Shown here one piece after another: positions 44,114-53,623 of a DNA stretch of 64,000 bases (positions are counted from its first letter, which is position 1; the number at the start of each line of letters is the position of its first letter). The notes under the pieces are model-generated. The model was not told the DNA's origin, ran no database searches, and saw only the letters and a list, made by a program, of their open reading frames with translations. Location of the stretch: positions 186,001-250,000 of the forward strand of contig JAGADF010000008.1 in assembly GCA_017613735.1 (NCBI GenBank). Direction: 5' to 3'. Made by a program: the position numbers and the translations under genes. Source of the DNA: Clostridia bacterium (lineage in GTDB: Bacteria > Bacillota > Clostridia > Oscillospirales > Acutalibacteraceae).

Positions 44114-46777
44114 TTATTTAATAAGGATTTCGGCATTTTTCTCGCTGCCGTCAAGAGTGATTTCGACCTCTCCGCCGTATCGTGAAACAAAGTCGGTTTT
44201 CTTTTTGCCGTTGACAAAGACCTCATAGTCTTTTTTATCGTCAAGAACGGCTATAACCGAGTATTTATCGTTATTTCCGAAATACTCAAGCGAGGCTGAA
44301 AACTCCGTGAAATCAGGCGAAAAGCTCCTGCTTTTTACAAGAGTGTCAAAGCCGCAGTTGAAAACGCCTTTTTTATAATACGCAAACGACCAGAGGTTAA
44401 TAGGCGAAGACAGTCCGCCGAAATTGTGGAACCAGCCTCCCCTGCCCGTTTTGATATTTACCATTTCAAAGGTGTAGTAGGAATATTCGCATTCCTTTTT
44501 CCACGCGTCGAGAGCAGTTTTTGCGATTTGAGCGGCGAAATCGGTTTCGCCGAGGTCAAGCATGGTTTTCCAGATGAACCACTGATGAGAGAACCAGACG
44601 TTGCCGTTCCAGTAACCGTTGTCGGTATAATACGACGAGGTCATATCAACCGCGCTGATACCGACCTTACTCATCATCTGCTCCCCGCTCTTTAAATGGG
44701 CGAGGACTTTTTCTTTCTGCTCCTGCGTAAGTATTCCCGCGACAAGCGGGTAAATACCGTCTATTGTCCTGTTGAGGTTTTCGTTTTTGTCTGTTGTCAT
44801 TCTCTCTTTAAACGAACCGTCGGGATTGTGAATAACATACGAAAAATAGCCGCTTTCCTCATCCCAGGAATATTCGTTCAGAGCCTTGCCGAGCCTTGAA
44901 ATATCACGGTCATATTCTTTTATATCTTCGGTTTTGTTCAATAACGAAGCCATTATTTTAAGAAGCTTCGCAGTTCTTATAAGCTGTGATGAAGAAATAA
45001 CGGGGGCGGTATAATCCTGAATGCCGCGTTTATACATTTCGACCTGAGGCGGCAGGTCATCCATACCAGAGCAGTTATAGAAATAGTCAAAGGTTGAAGT
45101 AAGCCCCGTAAGGAATTTATCGGTAAAGCTTCCCCTCACCTTGCCCGCAAGAAAGTCATAATAGTGCTTCGCCTTTCCGTAATACGAAAGAGCCTTCGCC
45201 TTATCGTCCGACATATTAAGCATTTCAAATACCTCGTATATATGCACGGGCACGGGCGAGCCATGGAAAAGAAACGCAAAATCCGGATTGGTTTCGTCAC
45301 AGAGATATGTGTCGAGAATGAACTCGGCATTCTCTCTGTTAAGAAAGATCATATCAAGGCCAATAAAGCCGCTGTCCCACGAATAGAAGGAATCCCAGCG
45401 CTTGCCGGGCGTGTGATGAACAATAAATTCGCCCTGCCTGTAAAGCGGGTAAACCGTATTCGTAAGCATAGCCGCTTTTAAAAGCTCGTTTGAAAATTCG
45501 TATTTTTTGCCGTCCGTGTTAAGGCTTATCTTTTCTTCATTTTCTTTTTTTGCAAGATAGATTCTTTCGTATTCTTTCGGCGTTTTGTAATCGGTCTCGC
45601 CGAAGGAAACGACGGCGTATTCAACCGCGCTTTCACCCGAACCGATAAAGACGGAATGAACAATGCAGTTATGGTAATAACCGTCGTCGGAAAGCTTTTC
45701 GGAAAAAGAGCCCGAAAAGGTTTCAAGCATATTGTCAAAGCTTTCGTCAGCCTGGGAAAGCCTTGACGTCGGGCAGTCCTCAAGACAGCCCGAATTAATC
45801 TGACGCAGACGGGTGTTTTTATTAAAAGTCCTTATTACGAAAGGTCTTTCAACGCCCTCATATTTGACGCTGCTTATGTTCCCGTTATCACAGAAAGCGC
45901 TTTTGATTTCAGGCTTTCTTTCATAGGGCTTTTCGACAACGGAAACGGTTTCTCCCTTTTCAATAACCGCAATAAAATCAAGCTCAATTCCGCCCGTGCC
46001 GAGCGAAACGAATTCAAGGGAATCGGTTTTGTCAATATCGAAATAAGCGATATTAAAGCCGTCGGTTTTTTCAAACGCAACCTGTTTGCCGTTAAGCGAG
46101 AATACGGCGTCGCCGTCGGTTACCGAGCGGTAACGCGCCGCAACCGCGGGCGAGGAAAACTTTTCAATCCCGTTTACCGCATAAGAAATGCTGTCGCCCT
46201 TTGTCGCGCCGAAGGGCGGATATTTTTTAAGGCGGTACTGTTTTTCGGTATTGTCGCCTATCGCGTTGTGACAGACAAATTCGTCGCCTAAAATTTCCCC
46301 TCTTCTGAGACCGTCGCAGGTGTGATTATTCCACGGGGATTTCGTTTCATAGTGATAGTTCTTATAGTCGACCGCATTTATAAAAATGCTCTTATCGGGC
46401 AGAATGGCCTCGGTTCTGTAGAAAAACGGGTACTCAATAGCCGAAAAATAGTTTACAAGACAATTCTGCATAAGGGGCGAATTATTAACAATTTCGGTTC
46501 TTACAAGCACGCTTTCGTCGTCAAGAAGACAGTAAGAAACGTCGGCGTAGACCGTATCTTTCCATTCAAGGTCAACGCGGTAGGAATAACAGGACAAATC
46601 CCCCGCCGCGCTCCACGGATGCCAGCCGACGGGAAGAGTGACGTTAGGCATTCTCGTATCGGAATTTGAAATCGCGGGAGACGCGATAAAATCAAACCTC
46701 GCGCCTTTCTGCGCATCGCTTTCGGTGATTCTTGAAACTCCGAAATATTTTTTTGAATAGGGGCCCCATTTAAACAT
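44114..46777 (-). CDS. Trehalase-like / MGH1-like (alpha/alpha)6 glycoside hydrolase
   Basis: 887 residues, no signal peptide. An N-terminal beta-rich region (about 1-390) is followed by an (alpha/alpha)6 catalytic domain. Recognisable motifs are WDSFYSWDSGFIGLDMIFL, GFFSYVIHN-like sequence, GYWNGNVWFSHQWFIWKTML and GGWFHNFGGLSSPINLW. These are the GH63/GH37-like glucosidase and mannosylglycerate hydrolase motifs (clan GH-G). The substrate is probably an alpha-glucoside or alpha-mannoside of cytoplasmic origin. Stop codons of this gene and the convergent BofC-like gene touch, with no terminator between them. Confidence 0.75.
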   Translation of the reverse strand: MFKWGPYSKKYFGVSRITESDAQKGARFDFIASPAISNSDTRMPNVTLPVGWHPWSAAGDLSCYSYRVDLEWKDTVYADVSYCLLDDESVLVRTEIVNNSPLMQNCLVNYFSAIEYPFFYRTEAILPDKSIFINAVDYKNYHYETKSPWNNHTCDGLRRGEILGDEFVCHNAIGDNTEKQYRLKKYPPFGATKGDSISYAVNGIEKFSSPAVAARYRSVTDGDAVFSLNGKQVAFEKTDGFNIAYFDIDKTDSLEFVSLGTGGIELDFIAVIEKGETVSVVEKPYERKPEIKSAFCDNGNISSVKYEGVERPFVIRTFNKNTRLRQINSGCLEDCPTSRLSQADESFDNMLETFSGSFSEKLSDDGYYHNCIVHSVFIGSGESAVEYAVVSFGETDYKTPKEYERIYLAKKENEEKISLNTDGKKYEFSNELLKAAMLTNTVYPLYRQGEFIVHHTPGKRWDSFYSWDSGFIGLDMIFLNRENAEFILDTYLCDETNPDFAFLFHGSPVPVHIYEVFEMLNMSDDKAKALSYYGKAKHYYDFLAGKVRGSFTDKFLTGLTSTFDYFYNCSGMDDLPPQVEMYKRGIQDYTAPVISSSQLIRTAKLLKIMASLLNKTEDIKEYDRDISRLGKALNEYSWDEESGYFSYVIHNPDGSFKERMTTDKNENLNRTIDGIYPLVAGILTQEQKEKVLAHLKSGEQMMSKVGISAVDMTSSYYTDNGYWNGNVWFSHQWFIWKTMLDLGETDFAAQIAKTALDAWKKECEYSYYTFEMVNIKTGRGGWFHNFGGLSSPINLWSFAYYKKGVFNCGFDTLVKSRSFSPDFTEFSASLEYFGNNDKYSVIAVLDDKKDYEVFVNGKKKTDFVSRYGGEVEITLDGSEKNAEILIK

Positions 46778-46840
46778 AATAATTCTCCTGTACTTGCAAT
46801 GGTTTTATTGTTAAAACATATACTCTTAAGGGGTGTTAAT

Positions 46841-47530
46841 ATGTTTTCATTTATTCTGTCCGTTGCCGAGAGCATGCTGTTCTGTATGCTCCATCTCGGG
46901 AGTGAAATGTCGTTCCCGAAGCCGCTCGGCGCGAAGCAGGAAGCAAATGAACTTGAAAAGATGAGAAACGGCGACAAGAGCGCAAGGGAAACGCTTATTC
47001 TACATAATCTTCGCCTTGTCGCCCATATTATCAAGAAATACTATTCCTCGAGCAACGAGCAGGAAGATTTAATCTCGATAGGAACAATCGGACTGATTAA
47101 AGGAATTGACTCGTTTAATCCCGAAAAGGGAATTAAGCTTGCAACATACGCGTCAAGGTGCATAGAAAACGAAATACTTATGTATCTTCGCAGCAAGAAG
47201 AAAACGAGCCTTGACGTTTCGCTATCCGAGCCGATAGACACGGATTCCGAGGGCAACGAGCTGACTTTGATAGACATTATCTACGCCGAAGATAACATTT
47301 CAGACGAGCTTGACCTTAAAATAAAAAGCGAAAAGGTCAGAAAATTCGTGAGCCTTCTGCCCGACAAACGCGAAAAAACGATTATCATTCAACGGTTCGG
47401 GCTTGACGGCAGCGAGCCGAAAACCCAGAAAGAAATTGCAAAAAAGCTCGGCATTTCGCGTTCCTACGTTTCAAGAATTGAAAAGAAAGCTCTTGAGAGG
47501 CTTCGCGATATGTTTGAAAAGAACGGATAA
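46841..47530 (+). CDS. sigK: RNA polymerase sporulation sigma factor sigma-K
   Basis: 229 residues. The hydrophobic pro-sequence MFSFILSVAESMLFCMLHLG precedes SFPKPLGAKQEANELEKMRN, typical of pro-sigma-K. Region 2 (LILHNLRLVAHIIKKYYSSS, IKLATYASRCIENEILMYLR) and region 4 (QRFGLDGSEPKTQKEIAKKL) follow. It drives late mother-cell genes. The gene is continuous; there is no skin-type element. The ATG follows AAGGGGTG; the frame extends 14 codons further up without a better start. It ends flush against the convergent chromate transporter gene. Confidence 0.92.
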   Translation: MFSFILSVAESMLFCMLHLGSEMSFPKPLGAKQEANELEKMRNGDKSARETLILHNLRLVAHIIKKYYSSSNEQEDLISIGTIGLIKGIDSFNPEKGIKLATYASRCIENEILMYLRSKKKTSLDVSLSEPIDTDSEGNELTLIDIIYAEDNISDELDLKIKSEKVRKFVSLLPDKREKTIIIQRFGLDGSEPKTQKEIAKKLGISRSYVSRIEKKALERLRDMFEKNG

Positions 47531-48112
47531 TCAGGCTCCGCCGAAACGGAACAGAATTCCGACAACCGCCGCCACGCCTATCCACGCGACGGGATGAATC
47601 TTTTTGAAAATATTGCTCAATGCGAAAAGAACGGCGGCAAGAATTATCGCCTTAATACTGAAAAGGTCGGTAAAGCTGCCCGTCTGTTTAAATAAATCAA
47701 TATTGAAAAGAGTTATAAGAAGTACGCCGATACCCGCCGTGCAGATAAGTCCCATTGACGCGGGGCGAAGTCCGTAAAAGGCGGATTTGACGTGCTTATT
47801 ATCTTTGAAATTCTTTAAGAACAAAGCGACAATAAGAATTATGATTACCGACGGAGTTATAAGCCCGAGAGTCGCGATAATACTGCCCGCAACTCCCGCA
47901 GTCGTAAAGCCGACATAGGTTGCCATATTTACGCCTATGGGGCCGGGCGTCGATTCGGAAACTGCAAGAATATTGTAAAGCTGTTCGGTCGTAAACCAGC
48001 CGGTGCGGTTTCCCATTTCCTGAAGGAAAGGAAGGGTGGCAAGTCCGCCGCCGACGGAGAAAAGACCGACCTTGAAAAATTCATAAAAAAGCTTGAGAAG
48101 GAGGATCAGCAT
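47531..48112 (-). CDS. Chromate transporter family protein, second half-size subunit
   Basis: 193 residues with about six hydrophobic segments. The CHR signature is FFKVGLFSVGGGLATLPFLQ and SESTPGPIGVNMATYVGF. Half-size CHR proteins occur as pairs that together equal one full ChrA. The substrate is taken to be chromate or sulfate by family, but in anaerobes the true role is unclear. It overlaps the first half by 7 bp. Confidence 0.88.
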   Translation of the reverse strand: MLILLLKLFYEFFKVGLFSVGGGLATLPFLQEMGNRTGWFTTEQLYNILAVSESTPGPIGVNMATYVGFTTAGVAGSIIATLGLITPSVIIILIVALFLKNFKDNKHVKSAFYGLRPASMGLICTAGIGVLLITLFNIDLFKQTGSFTDLFSIKAIILAAVLFALSNIFKKIHPVAWIGVAAVVGILFRFGGA

Positions 48113-48651
48113 TTTTTACGCACCTCCAGATTCTTCGCTATTATTCCGATTACCGCGGCGGAAACGACAAAGATAATCGGCGAAACGTCAAATATAAACG
48201 AAAGAACCGTCACCGCGAGAAAGATAATAAAAGTGATAACGTCGACAACAGACTTTTTCCAGAGCTTTATTATCGCATTGACGATGAGAACGGCAACGCA
48301 TACGCGTATACCCGCGAACGCGTTTTTAACAACGGCGTATTCGGCGAAATTGGTAAGAAACGCCGCGATAACGGTAATGATTATTACCGACGGAAAAACC
48401 ACTCCGAGGGTTGCGGCGATTCCGCCCGCAATCCCCTTTTTCTTCTGACCGATAAAGGTTGCCGTATTTACCGCTATAACGCCGGGAGTGCACTGACCTA
48501 TGGCGTAGTAGTCGAGCACCTCTTCCTCGGTCGCCCATTTCTTTTTTTCGACTATTTCGCGCTGAATAATGGGCAGCATTGCATAGCCGCCGCCGAAGGT
48601 TACGGCGCCGAGCTTTGCAAATGTTATGAACAGCTCAAAAAGTAATTTCAT
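48106..48651 (-). CDS. Chromate transporter family protein, first half-size subunit
   Basis: 181 residues. CHR signature at the start: LFITFAKLGAVTFGGGYAML and GQCTPGVIAVNTATFIGQKK, then about five hydrophobic helices. It pairs with the downstream half-size protein, probably in opposite membrane orientation. It is divergent from the MATE pump gene. Confidence 0.88.
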   Translation of the reverse strand: MKLLFELFITFAKLGAVTFGGGYAMLPIIQREIVEKKKWATEEEVLDYYAIGQCTPGVIAVNTATFIGQKKKGIAGGIAATLGVVFPSVIIITVIAAFLTNFAEYAVVKNAFAGIRVCVAVLIVNAIIKLWKKSVVDVITFIIFLAVTVLSFIFDVSPIIFVVSAAVIGIIAKNLEVRKKC

Positions 48652-48733
48652 AATAGCTCCCGATAATATTTCTAACTTAATATATTATTTTAACAAATAT
48701 TACATTATATTGCAATACAAACGGCATTTTATA

Positions 48734-48762
48734 TTGACAGTAAATTAAAATAAATATATAAT
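48734..48762 (+). promoter_or_regulatory. Promoter of the MATE pump gene
   Basis: TTGACA (48734-48739), 17-bp spacer, TATAAT (48757-48762): full consensus. Confidence 0.85.
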
Positions 48763-48800
48763 AACTTGCAAAAATATGGGAAGTTAATTCGGAGAAGAAA

Positions 48801-50168
48801 ATGGAAAACACGCAAAATCCAATGGGCGCCAAAAGCGTTTCGAAGCTTCTTGTTTCGCTCGCAGTGCCCGCCGTCGTTGCCAATCTTGTAAACGCTCTTT
48901 ACAATATTGTAGACCAGATTTTTATAGGTCACGTAGTCGGTTATCTCGGCAACGCGGCAACAAATATCGCTTTTCCGCTGACGATTATATGTATGGCTAT
49001 CGGTCTTATGACGGGCATAGGCACGGCGGCGGGTTATAATTTAAGCCTCGGCAGAAAAAATGAGCAGGACGCAAGAAAATTCGCGGGCACGGCTTTTTCA
49101 ACCATGCTTATTGCGGGTATTATTATCTGTATACTCGTCCGCATTTTCTTAAAGCCGCTGATAATCGCCTTCGGCGCGACGGACAGCATTTACGAATACG
49201 CGCTGGCTTATTCGTCGGTCACGTCTCTTGGCATACCGTTTCTTTTGTTCTCCTGCGGGTCAAACCCGATTGTCAGGGGCGACGGCAGCTCGACCTATTC
49301 GATGACGGCCGTTGTCACGGGCGGAGTGCTCAATATAATTCTTGACGCGCTGTTTATGTATAAGTTCAATATGGGCATAAAGGGCGCGGCATGGGCGACG
49401 GTTATCAGCCAGATTGTTTCGGCTCTTATTCTCGCGAGGTATTACCTGCATTTTAAAAACGTTAAATTCACGGCTAAAGATTTTATTCCGCATTTCGGCT
49501 TTATGCTCAAATTCTGCAAGCTCGGCTTTTCGTCATTCGCGTTTCAGTCGTCGATGCTCATTATTCAGATTACGCTCAACAATCTTCTCAAGAAATACGG
49601 CGAAATGTCGGTTTACGGCAGCGACGTAACAATTGCGGTTGCGGGAATACTTCAAAAAGTCAACCTTATTTTTCTTGCATTCGTAATAGGAATTGTTCAG
49701 GGTGCGCAGCCAATTTGTTCATTCAATTACGGCGCGAAAATGTATTCAAGGGTTAAGAAAACCGTTAAGATTTCGCTTATCGTCACAACCGTTATTTCGG
49801 TCGTTATGTTTATTGTAATGCAGCTTTTCCCCAGACAGATTGTCGGTCTTTTCGGCTCGGGCAGCGAGGAGTATTTCAAATTCGCCTCGTTTTACGCGAG
49901 AGGGCTTTTTGCGGTTGTATTCTTAAACGGAGTCCAGATTTTCTGTTCGACGTTCTTCCCCGCCATAGGAAAACCGGGAAAAGGCACTTTGATAGCGCTT
50001 GCGAAACAGCTTGTCATCCTTTGGACGCTTCTTATGACTCTTTCATATTTTCTCGGTCTTAAGGGCATTGTTTACGCCGCGCCGATTACGGACGCGCTTA
50101 CCTTTATACTCGCGGTATCGTTCCTGATTTTTGAAATAAAGAAAATGCCGAAGGCGGACGGAGAATAA
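48801..50168 (+). CDS. MATE family efflux transporter
   Basis: 455 residues, twelve predicted hydrophobic segments. The start pattern LLVSLAVPAVVANLVNALYN, VDQIFIGHVVG and the mid-protein GIVQGAQPICSFNYGAKMYS are typical of MATE exporters (MepA/NorM type), which use Na+ or H+ gradients to expel cationic drugs. The ATG follows GGAG. It is monocistronic, with a strong promoter and terminator. Confidence 0.93.
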   Translation: MENTQNPMGAKSVSKLLVSLAVPAVVANLVNALYNIVDQIFIGHVVGYLGNAATNIAFPLTIICMAIGLMTGIGTAAGYNLSLGRKNEQDARKFAGTAFSTMLIAGIIICILVRIFLKPLIIAFGATDSIYEYALAYSSVTSLGIPFLLFSCGSNPIVRGDGSSTYSMTAVVTGGVLNIILDALFMYKFNMGIKGAAWATVISQIVSALILARYYLHFKNVKFTAKDFIPHFGFMLKFCKLGFSSFAFQSSMLIIQITLNNLLKKYGEMSVYGSDVTIAVAGILQKVNLIFLAFVIGIVQGAQPICSFNYGAKMYSRVKKTVKISLIVTTVISVVMFIVMQLFPRQIVGLFGSGSEEYFKFASFYARGLFAVVFLNGVQIFCSTFFPAIGKPGKGTLIALAKQLVILWTLLMTLSYFLGLKGIVYAAPITDALTFILAVSFLIFEIKKMPKADGE

Positions 50169-50200
50169 AATCTCTCACGCCGCAGGCATATATTACAAAA

Positions 50201-50240
50201 GAAGAAGTCCCCCGTACGAGGGACTTCTTCTTATATTATT
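50201..50240. terminator. Bidirectional terminator between MATE pump and glpK
   Basis: GAAGAAGTCCC / GGGACTTCTTC with a short loop centred on CGTACG, plus flanking A- and T-rich runs. Confidence 0.85.
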
Positions 50241-50251
50241 TTTTTTAAGGA

Positions 50252-51757
50252 TTAGTGTTCAACCCAGTCCTTCGCTCTTTCAACGGCTCTCTTCCAGCCC
50301 TTATAGAGCTCGTCGCGTTCATTTCTCGGCATCTTCGGAACAAATACCTTATCGACCTCGCGGATTGACTCGATTTCCTCGCGGTTTGACCAGAAACCGA
50401 CCGCAAGTCCCGCAAGATACGCCGCGCCGAGAGCGGTTGTTTCAACAACCTTCGGGCGGTTAACAAGAGTGCCTATCATATCCGCCTGAATCTGCATCAT
50501 AATATTCGAAACCGACGCGCCACCGTCAACGCGAAGCTCGGTAAGCTCTATGCCGCTGTCCTCGCGCATGGCTTCAAGAAGGTCTGTCATCTGATAAGCG
50601 ATTGACTCAAGAACCGCGCGGGCGAAATGCCTTCTGTTAACGCCTCTTGTCAGACCTACGATACAGCCTCTTGCGTACATATCCCAGTACGGAGCGCCAA
50701 GTCCCGTGAACGCGGGAACGAGGTAAATGCCGTTCGCGTCGTTAACGCTTTCGGCAAGCTCGTCGCAGCGGGCGGGAGTGTCAATCATATTAAGGTCGTC
50801 GCGGAGCCACTTAATAACCGAGCCGGCATTGAACGCCGAGCCCTCGATAGCGTACTGAACCTTATCGCCTATGCCCCAGGCAACGCCCGTGACAAGATTA
50901 TTTTTGGATTCAACGCGCTTGTCGCCCGTATTCATAAGCAGGAAGCAACCCGTGCCGTATGTATTTTTAGCCTGACCGGGATTAAAGCAGCCCTGACCGA
51001 AAAGGGCGGCAGGCTGGTCGCCTATTGCGCCCGAAATCGGAACGCCCGCAATAGCTTCAAGACCTATGATGCCCTGAGCAACCTCACCGTAAACCTGACT
51101 TGAGGGAACGGGAGTCGGAAGAATGCTCATAGGTACGCCGAGCTTGTCGCAGAGATATTCGTCCCAGCAAAGTCTGTCGACGTCAAAAAGCATTGTTCTT
51201 GACGCATTGGAGTAATCCGTAACATGAACCTTGCCGCCGGAAAGATTCCAGATAAGCCAGGTTTCAACAGTGCCGAAAAGCAGCTTGCCTTCGTCGGCAA
51301 GGCGCTGAGCTTCGGGAACATTATCGAGAATCCAGCGGATTTTAGTGCCGGAGAAATAAGCGTCTACGATAAGTCCCGTATGCTCCTTGATATAATCGCA
51401 AAGCTCTTTGTCAGCCTTGATTTTTTCGCACATTTCAGCGGTTCTTCTGCACTGCCATACAATTGCGTTATAAACGGGCTTGCCGGTTTCCTTATCCCAG
51501 AGAATGGTTGTTTCACGCTGGTTTGTGATGCCTATGCCGGCGATATCCGAGGCGGAAGATATATTCGAAATAACCTCGGTAATCGACTGGAACTGGGAAT
51601 AGAGAATTTCCATGGGATTGTGCTCAACCCAGCCCGCCTTGGGATAAATCTGGTCAAACTCGTGCTGAGCCTTGTAGCAGATATTACCCTTTTTGTCAAA
51701 AAGAATAGCACGTGACGAGGTTGTACCCTGGTCAAGCGCAAGAACATATTTTGCCAT
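50252..51757 (-). CDS. glpK: Glycerol kinase
   Basis: 501 residues, FGGY kinase. [20 protein letters not shown] is the phosphate loop; [32 protein letters not shown] and [19 protein letters not shown] are family motifs. It phosphorylates glycerol to glycerol-3-phosphate with ATP. The PTS-regulated histidine loop of Firmicutes enzymes is not clearly present ([20 protein letters not shown] region). No glpF or glpD is adjacent. Confidence 0.97.
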   Translation of the reverse strand: MAKYVLALDQGTTSSRAILFDKKGNICYKAQHEFDQIYPKAGWVEHNPMEILYSQFQSITEVISNISSASDIAGIGITNQRETTILWDKETGKPVYNAIVWQCRRTAEMCEKIKADKELCDYIKEHTGLIVDAYFSGTKIRWILDNVPEAQRLADEGKLLFGTVETWLIWNLSGGKVHVTDYSNASRTMLFDVDRLCWDEYLCDKLGVPMSILPTPVPSSQVYGEVAQGIIGLEAIAGVPISGAIGDQPAALFGQGCFNPGQAKNTYGTGCFLLMNTGDKRVESKNNLVTGVAWGIGDKVQYAIEGSAFNAGSVIKWLRDDLNMIDTPARCDELAESVNDANGIYLVPAFTGLGAPYWDMYARGCIVGLTRGVNRRHFARAVLESIAYQMTDLLEAMREDSGIELTELRVDGGASVSNIMMQIQADMIGTLVNRPKVVETTALGAAYLAGLAVGFWSNREEIESIREVDKVFVPKMPRNERDELYKGWKRAVERAKDWVEH

Positions 51758-51795
51758 AATTATTCCTCCTGAAAAGAAGTTTTGTCATCCTTTTT

Positions 51796-51824
51796 ATTTT
51801 ATCAAAACAGCGCGCGAATGACAA
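51796..51824 (-). promoter_or_regulatory. glpK promoter
   Basis: Minus strand TTGTCA (51819-51824), 17-bp spacer, TAAAAT (51796-51801). Confidence 0.7.
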
Positions 51825-51876
51825 GTTGCAAAAGGTATAAAGAATATAAGAAATCTTTGAACAAAATACCGAAAAA

Positions 51877-51899
51877 AAGAAACCCCGAAGGGTTTCTTT
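51877..51899 (-). terminator. Terminator of the GH20-to-DUF4364 operon
   Basis: AAAGAAACCC-TTCG-GGGTTTCTTT on the minus strand with a T run, starting right at the DUF4364 stop codon. Confidence 0.88.
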
Positions 51900-52450
51900 C
51901 ATTCAACCGTAAGTACCGAAAGTATATTCGAATAAAGCTTTACGGGGTCGTTGAGGAAGTTCTGTTTAAGAAGTTCAACCTGCATTGAATCCGCCGCGAA
52001 TACGGTAAGCTTCATCAGTTCGTCGTCGCCGTCGGCAAGAGTAAAGGTTACGTTATATCCCTTTTCGGTCTTTTCAACGTCTATCTTGTTTTCCTGCTGA
52101 CGTCTGGCAAGAGTCATAAGCCGGATTGCGGAATTTATAGCCTTTTCACGAACTGTTTTGGGCAGATTCGTTTCAAGCACCTCCGCGGCGTCCTTTCCCT
52201 TTTCGGTTATATAAAGAACCTCGTCGTCATCGGTGTATTCAATAGTGATATTGCCGTACTTTACAAGCTCCGATAAAGCGCCGTTGACCTCAAAATAATT
52301 CGCAAGTCCGCCCTCCTGCATAGTTTCGTTGAGAATAGTCTTTGTAAGACCGTCAACGCTTTTTACAAGATAACAGATAAGCAGCTTTATATCGTCCCTG
52401 CTTCTTAATCCGCCGAGCTCAATACCCGCATCAAATGCATCAAATTCCAT
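51899..52450 (-). CDS. DUF4364 family protein
   Basis: 183 residues. The first half reads like a winged helix (DDIKLLICYLVKSVDGLTKT, LANYFEVNGALSELVKYGNI, LYITEKGKDAAEVLE); the second half is a small alpha/beta domain. The family occurs across Clostridia and is thought to be a DNA-binding regulator, but no function is established. It is the last gene of the six-gene run, 5 bp after alr. Confidence 0.82.
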   Translation of the reverse strand: MEFDAFDAGIELGGLRSRDDIKLLICYLVKSVDGLTKTILNETMQEGGLANYFEVNGALSELVKYGNITIEYTDDDEVLYITEKGKDAAEVLETNLPKTVREKAINSAIRLMTLARRQQENKIDVEKTEKGYNVTFTLADGDDELMKLTVFAADSMQVELLKQNFLNDPVKLYSNILSVLTVE

Positions 52451-52455
52451 AATCC

Positions 52456-53619
52456 TTAACTCCTCACTTTATATTCGAGCGTTTCAACCTCTTTGCCGTT
52501 TTCGATATAGACTCTGGGCACCCTGTCGTTTATGTCGCAGATTAATTCGTAATTGAATTCGCCGCCCAGAGAGGCAATATCGTCAACCGTGATTTCATTT
52601 TTACCGTCTGAACCTATGAGAATGACCTCGTCTCCCCTTTTGGCGGGAATGCCGGTGACGTCAATCATAAACTGGTCCATACAGATTCTGCCTATAATTT
52701 TCGCCTTAAAGCCGTTCAGAAGAACGTAGCCCTTATTCGAAAGCGAGCGCGGATAGCCGTCGCCGTAGCCGACGGGAACGGTGGCGATAACCGTCTTTTT
52801 ATCAGTAACGTATGTAGAACCGTAGCTTACCGTGAAGCCGCTGTCAACCGTTTTTACAAAAGAGATATGACTCTTCAGCTGCATAATCGGTTTAATATCG
52901 AGCTTCGTTTTATCGACCTCGGACGACGGGAACATACCGTAGGCGATAATTCCGCAGCGGACAAGTCCGGTTTTATATTCGGGAAAGTTCATTATGCCCG
53001 CGCTGTTTCTGATATGGCGAAGCTTAATTTCGACGCCGTTTTCGGCAAGTCGGTTGCAGAACGAGTCAAAAAGCTCAATCTGCTTTCTCGCGGGGGTAAG
53101 GTCTTTTTCATCCGCGCACGCGAGATGGCTGTAAATACCCTCAAGCGAGATATTTGAAAGAGCATTGATTCTCTTTATCGTTTCAATGCTTTCGTCATTC
53201 GGAATAAAGCCGATTCTGCCCATACCGGTATCGACCTTTATATGAGCTCTCGCCTTTTTATTAAGGCTCTTTGCAATCATATTCAGCGTCTGAGCCGTTT
53301 CCTCGTCAAAGACGGTAATTATTATATTGTTTTCAATTACCGCGCTGAAGCTGTCGGGGAAAACGTAAGACAGAATAAGAATATCTTCGTGGATGCCGTT
53401 TTTTCGAAGCGCGACAGCTTCCTCGACGGTTGCGACGCCGAAATACTTAACGCCTATCGACGAATACGCCTTCGCAAGACGCACCGCGCCGTGACCGTAA
53501 CCGTCCGCCTTGACGACCGCCATTACGTCGGTACCCTCGCCCGCAAGCGCCATAATGTTTTTCATATTCTGTTTTGCAGTGTCGAGATTAATCTCGGCAT
53601 AAACTCTTGAAGGTAACAT
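52456..53619 (-). CDS. alr: Alanine racemase
   Basis: 387 residues, fold type III PLP enzyme that makes D-alanine for peptidoglycan. The PLP lysine is in MAVVKADGYGHGAVRLAKA (about residue 38). GMGRIGFIPND, RHIRNSAG, VSYGSTYV (second catalytic Tyr) and GYGDGYPRSLSNKG are present. It lies 4 bp after prmA. Confidence 0.97.
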   Translation of the reverse strand: MLPSRVYAEINLDTAKQNMKNIMALAGEGTDVMAVVKADGYGHGAVRLAKAYSSIGVKYFGVATVEEAVALRKNGIHEDILILSYVFPDSFSAVIENNIIITVFDEETAQTLNMIAKSLNKKARAHIKVDTGMGRIGFIPNDESIETIKRINALSNISLEGIYSHLACADEKDLTPARKQIELFDSFCNRLAENGVEIKLRHIRNSAGIMNFPEYKTGLVRCGIIAYGMFPSSEVDKTKLDIKPIMQLKSHISFVKTVDSGFTVSYGSTYVTDKKTVIATVPVGYGDGYPRSLSNKGYVLLNGFKAKIIGRICMDQFMIDVTGIPAKRGDEVILIGSDGKNEITVDDIASLGGEFNYELICDINDRVPRVYIENGKEVETLEYKVRS

Positions 53620-53623
53620 CTTT

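Noticed and set aside
46778-46840. Sigma-E promoter in front of sigK
   Set aside because: CATATACT is present as a possible -10 (46817-46824), but no matching -35 at the right distance was found.
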